A model generated the notes under the pieces. That model worked only from the letters and a program-made list of their open reading frames with translations. It made no database searches and was not told the DNA's origin. Below are positions 27,821-36,197 of a stretch of 59,446 nt of DNA, piece by piece. This stretch comes from Fibrobacter succinogenes (GTDB taxonomy: Bacteria > Fibrobacterota > Fibrobacteria > Fibrobacterales > Fibrobacteraceae). Position 1 is the stretch's first letter, and each line of letters begins with the position of its first letter. The translations under genes were made by a program, and so were the position numbers. The stretch covers positions 1 through 59,446 of the forward strand of contig CADBHQ010000012.1 of the NCBI GenBank assembly GCA_902794535.1, given 5' to 3'.

Positions 27821-27850
27821 ACAGTCTGCCCTCTCGGCAGGCTGTTTTTT
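27821..27850 (+). terminator. ybaB terminator
   Basis: A stem of about 8-10 bp (AGTCTGCC / GGCAGGCT, extendable by CA/TG) with a CTCTC loop, followed by T6. Confidence 0.85.
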
Positions 27851-27918
27851 ATCCCCAAAATTGTGCATTTCGTCCCCAAATTCGACATTTCACCCTTATA
27901 TATGGAGCAACATTTTTT

Positions 27919-27926
27919 TACATTTG
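27919..27926 (+). promoter_or_regulatory. TAnnTTTG-type -10 box of the efflux operon
   Basis: TACATTTG matches the FCB consensus exactly and lies 27 bases before the TolC-family start codon. That leaves room for the AGGAGATGG ribosome binding site. Confidence 0.5.
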
Positions 27927-27953
27927 CACCGCAAAATGTATATAGGAGATGGA

Positions 27954-29363
27954 ATGTCAAGGCAATTAGCAGCATTATCGGCTCTGGCTCTGTGCATTGC
28001 GGTCCCCCAAACGATTTGGGCCACGACCTACACACGTGATGAAGCCGTCAAAATCGCCCTTGAAAAGTCCTCGGACGTAAAAACCGCCGAAGAAGAAGTC
28101 ATTTCGGCAAATTCCCAAGTAGATGCCGGCTACGGCAACGCCCTTCCGACGGTTGACCTGAGCGCAACAGTTACGCGTATTTTCGGATTGGACGACGTAG
28201 AAAACAAAAAGCCCATTTACAACACCTTGAACAGCACGAAAGCAGAAGACGGCAGTGCTCCTACCGTCTACGACTACGTGAATGCAGGTGCCATTGACGG
28301 CCTGATTTACGGTATGTCTCAACAGGGCTACCGCTGGCAATCCTCTGTGGGCATCACCGCCACCCAGATTCTTTACGCCCAGGGCAAGGTCGGCACAGGT
28401 ATCGAAATTGCGAAGGCTTACAAGCACATGAAGGAAGTTAGCCTGGACAACGCCAAGGCCAACGTCCGTTACGATGTCGAAAACGCCTTCGACCAGCTCA
28501 TTTACCTGGATTCAGCAATCGTTATCCTGTACCAGTCCAAGGATATGCTGCAGGAAACCCTGAATTTCGTGGAACAGGGTCTCAAAAGTGGCATGCAAAC
28601 CGAGCTCGACTTGATTCGTGTACAGCTCAAGATGGACCAGCTAACCTCTGACATTGCCAGCACCGAAAAGAAGCGCGTTCTCGCACGCAACGCCCTCCTT
28701 AACACCATGGGCCTTGAATGGGATTCCGACGTCAAATTCCAGGGTGACCTTCGCGATCCGCTGGAAGGCTACACCTTCCCCGACACCGCCATGGCAAACG
28801 TGAAAAAGCGCCGTAAGGAACTGGTGATGCTCGAAGCTTCCGAAGAAATGCTCCAAAAGAACGTTTCGATTGAAGAAGGCGGCTACAAGCCGACATTGGT
28901 TTTGATTGGCGGACTCAAGTATACGAACAACAAGAACCACTTCTATCAGTGGGACGCTCCCGATTGGGACGAAAACATCAACAAGTACGTTGCCCTGAAC
29001 TTCACGATGAACCTTTTCAACGGTATGAAAACCAAGGAAGCCGTGGTTCAGGCAAAGTCGAATCTGCGTAGCACGCAAATCAAGAAGGAAACCGCTGAAC
29101 GTGGATTCCGCGTGCAGATTGAATCTTGCGCCAACACGCTCGAAGACGCAAATTCCCAAATTGAAATTGCCAAGCGCCAAATCAACCTGGCTCAAAAGAA
29201 TTACGACCTGACCAACGAAAGCTACAAACTCGGAAGAGAAACGCAGCTGAACCTGCTTACGGCAGAAAACGAACTTCGTGTGGCAAAACTCGGCTACATG
29301 GAAGCAATCGTTAATTGGAACAAGGCTTACAACGCCCTCCTCCAGGCCACCGGTGAATATTAA
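27954..29363 (+). CDS. TolC-family outer-membrane efflux protein
   Basis: Outer-membrane channel component of a tripartite efflux pump. With the start at MSRQLAALSALALCIAVPQT (ATAGGAGATGGA upstream) it has 469 residues and a normal signal peptide. The body is typical OEP: two long helical hairpin repeats with periodic Ala, Asn and Gln, for example EEEVISANSQVDAGYGNALPTVDLSATVTR and IEIAKRQINLAQKNYDLTNESYKLGRETQLNLLTAENEL. It is first of three genes followed by the adaptor (18 bases on) and the RND permease. Confidence 0.9.
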   Translation: MSRQLAALSALALCIAVPQTIWATTYTRDEAVKIALEKSSDVKTAEEEVISANSQVDAGYGNALPTVDLSATVTRIFGLDDVENKKPIYNTLNSTKAEDGSAPTVYDYVNAGAIDGLIYGMSQQGYRWQSSVGITATQILYAQGKVGTGIEIAKAYKHMKEVSLDNAKANVRYDVENAFDQLIYLDSAIVILYQSKDMLQETLNFVEQGLKSGMQTELDLIRVQLKMDQLTSDIASTEKKRVLARNALLNTMGLEWDSDVKFQGDLRDPLEGYTFPDTAMANVKKRRKELVMLEASEEMLQKNVSIEEGGYKPTLVLIGGLKYTNNKNHFYQWDAPDWDENINKYVALNFTMNLFNGMKTKEAVVQAKSNLRSTQIKKETAERGFRVQIESCANTLEDANSQIEIAKRQINLAQKNYDLTNESYKLGRETQLNLLTAENELRVAKLGYMEAIVNWNKAYNALLQATGEY

Positions 29364-29381
29364 TAAGAGAAAGAGGAAAGA

Positions 29382-30425
29382 ATGAACAAGACAGTTAAAA
29401 CCCTCCTGACAATCGCTGTCGCATCGCTGATGCTTGTCGCCTGCGACAAGAAAGAAGAAAATGCCGAAAAGAAGGCTTCGACCATCGAAGAAATCCAGAA
29501 AGAAAAAGGCAAGCCTGCCCGCGTAGTCAAGGCCGCCACCTCGAAACTTACCGACGTGCGTAAGTTCAGTGGCACAATCGAAGGCATCAACCAGAACAGC
29601 GCCATCTGCAAGATGGGCGACCCGATTGCAAAGATTAACGTGCAAGTGGGTTCCACCGTGCAGAAAGATCAGGTGATTGCCGAATATCTCTACACGGGCG
29701 ACAACACCCAATACCAAGAAGCGCAAGAAAAAATCGCTGTTCTTGAAAAAGCAACCGAACGCATGCGTGAACTCCATGCCAAGGGTGGCATTAGCCAACA
29801 GGACATGGACAGCCAGGAAATGCAACTCAAGGTCGCAAAGATGGGCCTCGAAACAGCTCGTCGCGCCACTTTGATTCTCGCTCCTGAAGCAGGCGTGGTG
29901 ACCGAAATCAAGTTCAAGGTTGGCCAGACTCCGGGACAGGGCGCTCAGTTTGCAACCATTGCAAAGCTCAACAAGGTTATCTTGAAGTTGAACGTCACCA
30001 GCAAGGACATCGGATTCTTCAAGAAGGGCGCATCTGCCAAAGTCACTGTCGCCGACGAAACGTTCACGGGTAAGGTGACCCTGATTCCGCTCGCCGCAAA
30101 CCCGACAACTCACTTCTTCCCGGTTGAAATTACGTTCGACAACAAGGCCAAGAAGCTCCTGCCCGGCATGTACGTGACCGCAGAACTTGACGCCCGCCAG
30201 GTAGAAGGCATCGTGGTTCCTGCCGAAGCAATCGTTTACCGCAACGGCATTAACGTCATCTGGACTGTCGATGCCGAAGGCAAGGCCCTTCGCAAGATCG
30301 TGAAGCTTGGCGTGCAGACCAAGAACGATGTGCAGATTACAGAAGGTCTTGAAGGTGGCGAAACCGTGATTGTCGAAGGCCAGTCCAAGATGAACGACGG
30401 CGACAAAGTGCTGATCGTTGAATAG
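29382..30425 (+). CDS. RND efflux periplasmic adaptor (membrane fusion) lipoprotein
   Basis: A 347-residue adaptor that bridges the inner-membrane RND pump and the TolC-like channel. A lipoprotein signal (LTIAVASLMLVACDKK, Cys22 region) is followed by a charged linker. Then come the barrel-sandwich hybrid half-motifs (GTIEGINQNSAICKMGDPIAKINVQVGSTVQKDQVIAEY), a shortened alpha-hairpin, a second lipoyl half (LILAPEAGVVTEIKFKVGQTPG), and beta-barrel and membrane-proximal domains. AGAGGAAAGA precedes the ATG. It is the middle gene of the operon. Confidence 0.93.
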   Translation: MNKTVKTLLTIAVASLMLVACDKKEENAEKKASTIEEIQKEKGKPARVVKAATSKLTDVRKFSGTIEGINQNSAICKMGDPIAKINVQVGSTVQKDQVIAEYLYTGDNTQYQEAQEKIAVLEKATERMRELHAKGGISQQDMDSQEMQLKVAKMGLETARRATLILAPEAGVVTEIKFKVGQTPGQGAQFATIAKLNKVILKLNVTSKDIGFFKKGASAKVTVADETFTGKVTLIPLAANPTTHFFPVEITFDNKAKKLLPGMYVTAELDARQVEGIVVPAEAIVYRNGINVIWTVDAEGKALRKIVKLGVQTKNDVQITEGLEGGETVIVEGQSKMNDGDKVLIVE

Positions 30426-30438
30426 GAGATGATTCTGA

Positions 30439-33400
30439 ATGATTAAGGCCAGTATCTATAAACCGATAACCATGCTCATGGTCATTTTGACCGTGGTGGT
30501 TTTCGGTCTCTACACCTACAGCATGATGGTGGTGGACCTGATGCCGAAATTCGACGTCCCCGTGGTCACCGGCACCATCATTTACCCGGGCGCAAACCCC
30601 GAAGAAATCGAAACGACCATCATCAAGCCTATTGAAGAACAGGTGGAACTGGTGGACGGTATCGACTACGTGCAGTCGATATGCCTTGAAAACTACGGTA
30701 TCGTGGTTGCCATGTTCAACATGGGTATCAACGTGGACGTAGCTGCAAACGACGTGCGTTCCAAGATTGAACTTGCCGCAGCTGACTTCCCGGATGCCGT
30801 GCAGGCCCCGATTATTTCGAAGGTCGACATTAACGGCGCCGCCATCATGTCCATTTCGTTTACGGGTCCGCTAAACTCCACGGAACTCCGTCAGAAGGTG
30901 GAAGACGAAATCGAACCGCTGTTCACCTCTGTTCCGGGTGTGGCAAGCGTTGACCTTTTCGGTGGTACCACACGCCAGATTTCCATTGAACTTGACAAGG
31001 ACAAAATGATCGACCGCAATGTAGACATTGCGACCATCATGGGAATTTTCGGACAAGCTAACGTTAACAACCCGATCGGTGAAGTCATCGGCAAGCACAA
31101 GAATACGACGGTGCGTACCGCAGGTAAGTTCACCAGCCTCGACGAAATGCGCGACCTGGATATTCCGACCCAAACAGGCGTAATCAAGCTTTCTGAAATC
31201 GCTGAAGTCAAGGATACGGTTGAATCGATTACTTCTGCATCACGCTTCAACGGAACAAACTCTGTTTCACTCGATATCAAGAAGCGTTCCGACGCTAACG
31301 TGGTGGAAGTTTCCAGAGGCGTGCTCAAGCGCATGGCCGAAATCCAGAAGACCTTGCCTGAAGGATTCGAACTTCACCTGGTTTACGATAAGTCCGAAGC
31401 AGTGAACGAAGCTATCGATAACGTGATTCAGAATATCGTTATCGCAATCGGCCTTACGGCTGGACTTTTGCTCTTGTTCCTCGGCAAGTTCTCGACCATG
31501 TTCATTGCGGCCCTTACGATGCCGATTTCCGTGATTGGTGCATTTACCCTTATGTATTTTGCGGGCTTTGGCATCAACATGATGTCGCTCATGGCTCTGT
31601 CGAGTTCCGTGGGTCTGTTGGTGACAAACTCTATCGTGGTGCTTGAAAACATTAACGAAAAATTAAAACTTGGACTTGACCCGAAAGAAGCTGCTTACCG
31701 AGGCACCAGTGAAATCATGGTCGCCATCATGGCTTCGACACTCACCAACGTTTGCGTGTTCGTGCCGATTGCCTTCATGAAGTCCATTGCCGGTATCTTC
31801 TTTAGAACGTTCGGTCTGACCATGGTGTTTGCAACCTTCGTGTCGCTCTTGGTGACCTTCACCTTGACACCGCTCATGGCAGCCTACTTGTTCAAAGGCA
31901 AAAAGAAAGACGAAAACGGAAACATTATCGAAGAAAAGCCCTCGATTCTCGACCGAATTTTGTCCCTCTTCCCCAAGGCCTTGAATGGAATTCGCTTTGT
32001 ATACCTCAAGACCCTTTCGTTCTGCCTTTCTGTTCCGGGTGTTATATTCCAAGTCGTTGCACTTGGCGCAGGAATTTTCTTTGTGGGTGTTCTTGCGAAG
32101 AACTTCTTGACCGTCGAAGTGATGCCGAAACAGGATCAGGGCATGATTTCGGTGAAGCTTGAAATGCCTGTGGGTACTAACATCGAAACCACCGACAGCG
32201 TTGCACGTATTATCGAAGAGAGAGTCAAGGGTGTTCCCGAAATTGTGCACTACAGCATGAACGTGGGTGGTTCTAACGGTTTTACGACCGTAAACCAGGC
32301 TACCATGCGCGTAAAACTCCTAAAGGACTGGGAAGGCCGTACTCGTAGTACCGACGACATCGTCGATTCGCTGCGTCCTTACCTTGCAAACATTCCTGAC
32401 GCATTCATTTCAATTAAGTCTACTTCCGCTTCTGAAATGCAGAACAACTCCGCTGGCGACGTGGTGCTCGAAGTGAGCGGTCTGCATGCAGACTCCGTGG
32501 TAAAGGCTTCCGAAATCGTGATGGATAAAATCAAGGAAACCATCGAAGGTGTCGTCGACGTGAAGATGAGCTACGAAGCGGGTAAGCCCGAAATTCGACT
32601 TCTCCCGAACCGTCAGGCGCTCGCCGATTACGGCGTGACCTTAAAGACCGTCGCCACCTACAACTACATTGCTGTTAGCGGTTACGAAGCAGGCCAGTAT
32701 ACCGATGACGGTGAAGAATATGACGTGTACGTGCGTATGATGGAAAAAGACCGTCAAAGCCACGCAGATATCGAAAACCTTCCCATCTTGACGCCCAAGG
32801 GATACGTAAATGCCAACGAGCTGTTCTTCATTGAAGACGGTGCAGGCCCGACCCGTATTGACCGTAAGCGCAAGATGAGACGTGTTGACGTTTCGATGAA
32901 CTTGTTGCCTGGACACACCACCGGTGAAATCATGGGCAAGGTCGGAGCACTCGCAGCAGAAATGAAGGATCAAGTTCCCGATGGAATTTCGTTTGGCTTT
33001 GGCGGTAACGCAGACATGCAGAATGACATGGTGGACGAATTCAAGACTGCAATTCTTATGGCTATCATCCTTACCTATATCTTGCTGATTGCATTGCTCG
33101 AAAGCTTTGCCCAGCCGTTCATTATCATGACGACGATTCCGATGGGTGCAATAGGCGTGATTCTTTCCCTTATCGTTACCGGCAAGGCACTTTCGATGAT
33201 TGCCCTCATGGCTATTGTGATGCTTATCGGTGTGGTGGTGAACAACGCAATTCTATTGCTTGACGAAGCAAACCGACTGCTACGAAGTGGCGCTATGGGA
33301 AGACGTTCAGCCATTATGACCGCAGGCGAAAACAAGTTCCAGCCGATTGTACTTGCAACGTTCGCTTCTGTGGTGGCTCAGCTTCCGCTGGCATTCGCTC

Positions 33401-33585
33401 TCGGTGGTAACGTGGCTGCCATGACCCAGCCGATGGGTATCGCCTCTGTGGGTGGCTTGATTGTGTCTGCAATCCTGACCATGTACTTGGTGCCGACCTT
33501 CTTCTGGCTCCCGAACGCCATCTTCCACAAGGCGAAAAAGAAAGCCGGAAATATCAAGAAGAATTTCCAGCGCCATAAAGCATAA
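30439..33585 (+). CDS. RND-family efflux permease (AcrB/HAE1 type), atypical proton relay
   Basis: An inner-membrane transporter of 1048 residues with the AcrB layout: 12 predicted helices and two large periplasmic loops (PGANPEEIETTIIKPIEEQVE early). Known AcrB proton-relay residues are replaced. The TM4 pair D407-D408 corresponds to T396-N397 in GLLVTNSIVVLENI, and TM10 K940 corresponds to N935 in GVVVNNAILLLDEAN. Coupling to protons must differ or use other residues (inference). It is encoded last in the operon with its adaptor and channel; substrates are unknown. A strong terminator follows. Confidence 0.93.
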   Translation: MIKASIYKPITMLMVILTVVVFGLYTYSMMVVDLMPKFDVPVVTGTIIYPGANPEEIETTIIKPIEEQVELVDGIDYVQSICLENYGIVVAMFNMGINVDVAANDVRSKIELAAADFPDAVQAPIISKVDINGAAIMSISFTGPLNSTELRQKVEDEIEPLFTSVPGVASVDLFGGTTRQISIELDKDKMIDRNVDIATIMGIFGQANVNNPIGEVIGKHKNTTVRTAGKFTSLDEMRDLDIPTQTGVIKLSEIAEVKDTVESITSASRFNGTNSVSLDIKKRSDANVVEVSRGVLKRMAEIQKTLPEGFELHLVYDKSEAVNEAIDNVIQNIVIAIGLTAGLLLLFLGKFSTMFIAALTMPISVIGAFTLMYFAGFGINMMSLMALSSSVGLLVTNSIVVLENINEKLKLGLDPKEAAYRGTSEIMVAIMASTLTNVCVFVPIAFMKSIAGIFFRTFGLTMVFATFVSLLVTFTLTPLMAAYLFKGKKKDENGNIIEEKPSILDRILSLFPKALNGIRFVYLKTLSFCLSVPGVIFQVVALGAGIFFVGVLAKNFLTVEVMPKQDQGMISVKLEMPVGTNIETTDSVARIIEERVKGVPEIVHYSMNVGGSNGFTTVNQATMRVKLLKDWEGRTRSTDDIVDSLRPYLANIPDAFISIKSTSASEMQNNSAGDVVLEVSGLHADSVVKASEIVMDKIKETIEGVVDVKMSYEAGKPEIRLLPNRQALADYGVTLKTVATYNYIAVSGYEAGQYTDDGEEYDVYVRMMEKDRQSHADIENLPILTPKGYVNANELFFIEDGAGPTRIDRKRKMRRVDVSMNLLPGHTTGEIMGKVGALAAEMKDQVPDGISFGFGGNADMQNDMVDEFKTAILMAIILTYILLIALLESFAQPFIIMTTIPMGAIGVILSLIVTGKALSMIALMAIVMLIGVVVNNAILLLDEANRLLRSGAMGRRSAIMTAGENKFQPIVLATFASVVAQLPLAFALGGNVAAMTQPMGIASVGGLIVSAILTMYLVPTFFWLPNAIFHKAKKKAGNIKKNFQRHKA

Positions 33586-33610
33586 GATTTAGACAATAGA
33601 GAGAGAAGTA

Positions 33611-33638
33611 AGTCCCGGTCATTCGACCGGGACTTTTT
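33611..33638 (+). terminator. Efflux operon terminator
   Basis: A perfect 10-bp stem AGTCCCGGTC / GACCGGGACT with an ATTC loop and T5. Confidence 0.95.
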
Positions 33639-33640
33639 AG

Positions 33641-33795
33641 TACCGTTCGCGCCCAATCACACTAAGTACGTACCCAAAGCGCTCACTACCACCTAAAGGT
33701 GGCCATGCCCACATAAGTGCGAAAGCACTAAGTGGTCAAAGGTCGCCCACACGACTCGTTCAGACGAGTCGCTTTGGGCTCACTGATACCGTTCG
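33641..33795 (+). repeat. Multi-hairpin element between 9-bp direct repeats
   Basis: TACCGTTCG occurs at 33641-33649 and again at 33787-33795. Between them a closing stem CCCAAAGC (33673-33680) / GCTTTGGG (33771-33778) encloses three hairpins with 4-base loops. They are CCACC-TAAA-GGTGG (33689-33702), AGTGC-GAAA-GCACT extended by CCAC/GTGG (33709-33735), and CGACTCGT-TCAG-ACGAGTCG (33752-33771). No gene is seen here. It could be a small mobile element or a structured RNA. Confidence 0.55.
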
Positions 33796-33877
33796 ACTCA
33801 CAAAAAGACAATTCGGCTAAAATTTTTGCAATCAGGTGTTTGCACGCATGCGCGGGAATGTTTGTTATTTTCGCTGT

Positions 33878-35152
33878 ATGGAACCACAGCTTTCTACAAA
33901 ATGGTGTCGCGAGCACGAGGTCGCCCTACTTGGCAATTTGAGTATTGCGGTCACAAACGACAGCGATGAATTCTTGCTGCAAAAGGTGCGGACAGAGCTT
34001 GGCGCCCCCGTAAACGCATGCGTCAAGAGCAAGGCCGAAATTCACCTGTTGCTAAGCAAGAATTGCGACCGAATCGAAGAAGCCATTTTAAAGCCCGAAA
34101 GCGCCCAAAGTACGTCTTGGGAATCCGAGCCGATTGTGAACTTAGTCGATAGCCTGATTGAGCAGTCGATTGATTTGAAAGCGACTGATATTCACTTGGA
34201 GCCTACAGGTCAATCACTACGTGTGCGTTTACGGCAAGACGGTTTGTTGAACGATTACAAGAACTTGCCTTTATGGATTAGCGAGCCGGTATTGGTCCGA
34301 CTCAAGATTCTTTCTGAAATTGATATTACAGACAAAAGAATTCCGCATGATGGTTCTTTTCATTTCGAGGGTCTTAAGCATACAGCAAACATCCGTGTGA
34401 GCACGCTCCCCGTTCAGGGGGGCGAAAAAGCGGTACTCCGGATTTTACCGACAGCGAGTAACCCGATTGCGTTTTCACCCCTCGCCCGCGGACCACACAC
34501 AAAGCTAGAATCACTTGGTTTGAGTAAAGCGCACCAGCAATTTTTGCAAGAGGTGTTCAACAGCCCGCAAGGATTATTCTTGGTGACAGGGCCGACAGGT
34601 TCTGGAAAGACAACGACTCTCCACGCTGGGTTGCAGGAAATTCTGCATAAGCAAGTGAATGTGACGACGATTGAAGACCCGGTGGAATATCCGCTTGAAG
34701 GTGCAGCACAAGTGCAAGTGAACGAAAAATGCGGTTTCACTTTTGCCACCGCCCTCCGCGCCATATTGCGCCAAGACCCCGACGTGATTATGGTGGGTGA
34801 AATTCGCGACCAGGAGACCGCGCAAATCGCGCTCCGGGCCGCCCAAACCGGGCACCTAGTGGTTTCGACATTGCATACGAATTCTGCCAAGGCCGGTTAC
34901 ACCCGCCTCGAAGATTTAGGCATTTCGCGCACGGCCCTGCAAGAATCGCTCCTAGGCATTATGGCCCAGCGCCTAGTCCGCTGCCGCCCGGCCCAAGCGC
35001 TCCCCTATTCGGGCCGCCAAGCGGTTGTCGAGATTCTAAAGCCCGACGGCAATTACGTAGATGGAACACTCCGGGAAAACGCAATGAGACTAGTTCAAGC
35101 GGGATTGACTGACGAACCTGAAATCAGAAGAGTTTTTGGCAATGTGGAATGA
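33878..35152 (+). CDS. GspE/PilB-type secretion ATPase, compact form without zinc domain
   Basis: A 424-residue AAA-type ATPase of the type II secretion/type IV pilus family. A short N-terminal domain (NLSIAVTNDSDEFLLQKVRTEL) precedes the N2 part (DIHLEPTGQSLRVRLRQDG), Walker A GPTGSGKTTT, the Asp box IEDPVEYPL, Walker B VIMVGEIRDQETA and the His box LVVSTLHTN. The four-Cys zinc motif that usually follows QRLVR is missing; the chain goes straight to CRPAQALPYSGRQAVVEIL. The start at ATG 33878 fits a TATTTT box 7 bases before it. Its 3' end overlaps the MlaD-like gene. Confidence 0.85.
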   Translation: MEPQLSTKWCREHEVALLGNLSIAVTNDSDEFLLQKVRTELGAPVNACVKSKAEIHLLLSKNCDRIEEAILKPESAQSTSWESEPIVNLVDSLIEQSIDLKATDIHLEPTGQSLRVRLRQDGLLNDYKNLPLWISEPVLVRLKILSEIDITDKRIPHDGSFHFEGLKHTANIRVSTLPVQGGEKAVLRILPTASNPIAFSPLARGPHTKLESLGLSKAHQQFLQEVFNSPQGLFLVTGPTGSGKTTTLHAGLQEILHKQVNVTTIEDPVEYPLEGAAQVQVNEKCGFTFATALRAILRQDPDVIMVGEIRDQETAQIALRAAQTGHLVVSTLHTNSAKAGYTRLEDLGISRTALQESLLGIMAQRLVRCRPAQALPYSGRQAVVEILKPDGNYVDGTLRENAMRLVQAGLTDEPEIRRVFGNVE

Positions 35153-36188
35153 GATTTTTACTACATTTCAGTCCATGAAGATTTCCGACCGTGCATTGGG
35201 TTACATTTCACTCGTAGCGTTATTTGGGCTATTTGCCATTATCGCCTACGGCATGTGGGATGCCCATCACGAAGCCCAAAAGATCATTCAGGTCGATTTC
35301 GATGAACTCGGTTCATTGCAGCCCGAAGACCAGGTTGTGATTCGCGGTTACACCGTCGGAACTATCGGCAAAGTGCAGTGGCTTGGCGACCGAGCACGCG
35401 TCGAAATCAAGTTTAACGAGCCAATCATTATTCGCGAAGGAACCCAGTTCAACAACATCAACTACGCGATTATGGGCCAGCGCAGGCTCGAAATCATTCC
35501 GTCCAAGACCGGCAAGGTGCTCCCCGACGACTACATTCACACCGGACATTTTGAACCGGGCATTGCCGAAGTTTTGCGCTATATTGAAAACGTGAACGAA
35601 CAGGTGGAAACCATACGGCAAATCATTCACCTGGTCACCAATGGCGATTCAACACACCGTTCTGCAAGCGACCTTGTCGAATATGTAGTTAAGAACATCG
35701 AAGTCGCCCTTTCCAACACCGAAAGAACTTTGACGACATTGCAACCGGCGCTGAACAACTTGTTCGTTCAAGCGAACGTCGCCAGCCGCAATTTGCACGA
35801 TATTACAGTCCAGGCAGATTCTGCTATCGAAACCGTCACCGGCACCATTAACGAAAAGATTGCTCTTGCCGAAAACGCCATGCAGAAGATTTCGGAAGGC
35901 GCCAACAAGACGAACGAGCTGATTACCACCATCGAAAACGATTCCTTGTACAGCAAGATTCTGTATTCTTCGGAAATGGCCGACAAGGTGAACGAACTGG
36001 TGACCAAGCTGAACGAAATCGTGCGTGCCATCGATACCAAGGGCATCAAGATTCTTGACGAAAACGGCAACCCAGTCAAGCCCTTCACTTGGAAGAATTT
36101 CAACCTGATTGGAAAGACTGCACGCGCAAAGGCTCGCGAACGCGCCGAAAAGTCTAATACCGAAAAAGCGGAACCCGAACAACCGTAG
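35142..36188 (+). CDS. MlaD/MCE-domain protein
   Basis: A 348-residue substrate-binding-type protein of an ABC lipid-trafficking system. One N-terminal membrane helix (ALGYISLVALFGLFAIIAYG) is followed by the MCE fold: VDFDELGSLQPEDQVVIRGYTVGTIGKV and VEIKFNEPIIIREGTQF. A long helical region of about 200 residues follows and ends in a charged tail. The start overlaps the end of the secretion-ATPase gene by 11 bases. An alternative start is MKISDRALGY at 35175. No mlaE/mlaF partner is in the window, so the permease and ATPase must be elsewhere. Confidence 0.85.
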   Translation: MWNEIFTTFQSMKISDRALGYISLVALFGLFAIIAYGMWDAHHEAQKIIQVDFDELGSLQPEDQVVIRGYTVGTIGKVQWLGDRARVEIKFNEPIIIREGTQFNNINYAIMGQRRLEIIPSKTGKVLPDDYIHTGHFEPGIAEVLRYIENVNEQVETIRQIIHLVTNGDSTHRSASDLVEYVVKNIEVALSNTERTLTTLQPALNNLFVQANVASRNLHDITVQADSAIETVTGTINEKIALAENAMQKISEGANKTNELITTIENDSLYSKILYSSEMADKVNELVTKLNEIVRAIDTKGIKILDENGNPVKPFTWKNFNLIGKTARAKARERAEKSNTEKAEPEQP

Positions 36189-36197
36189 GCATTCGCC

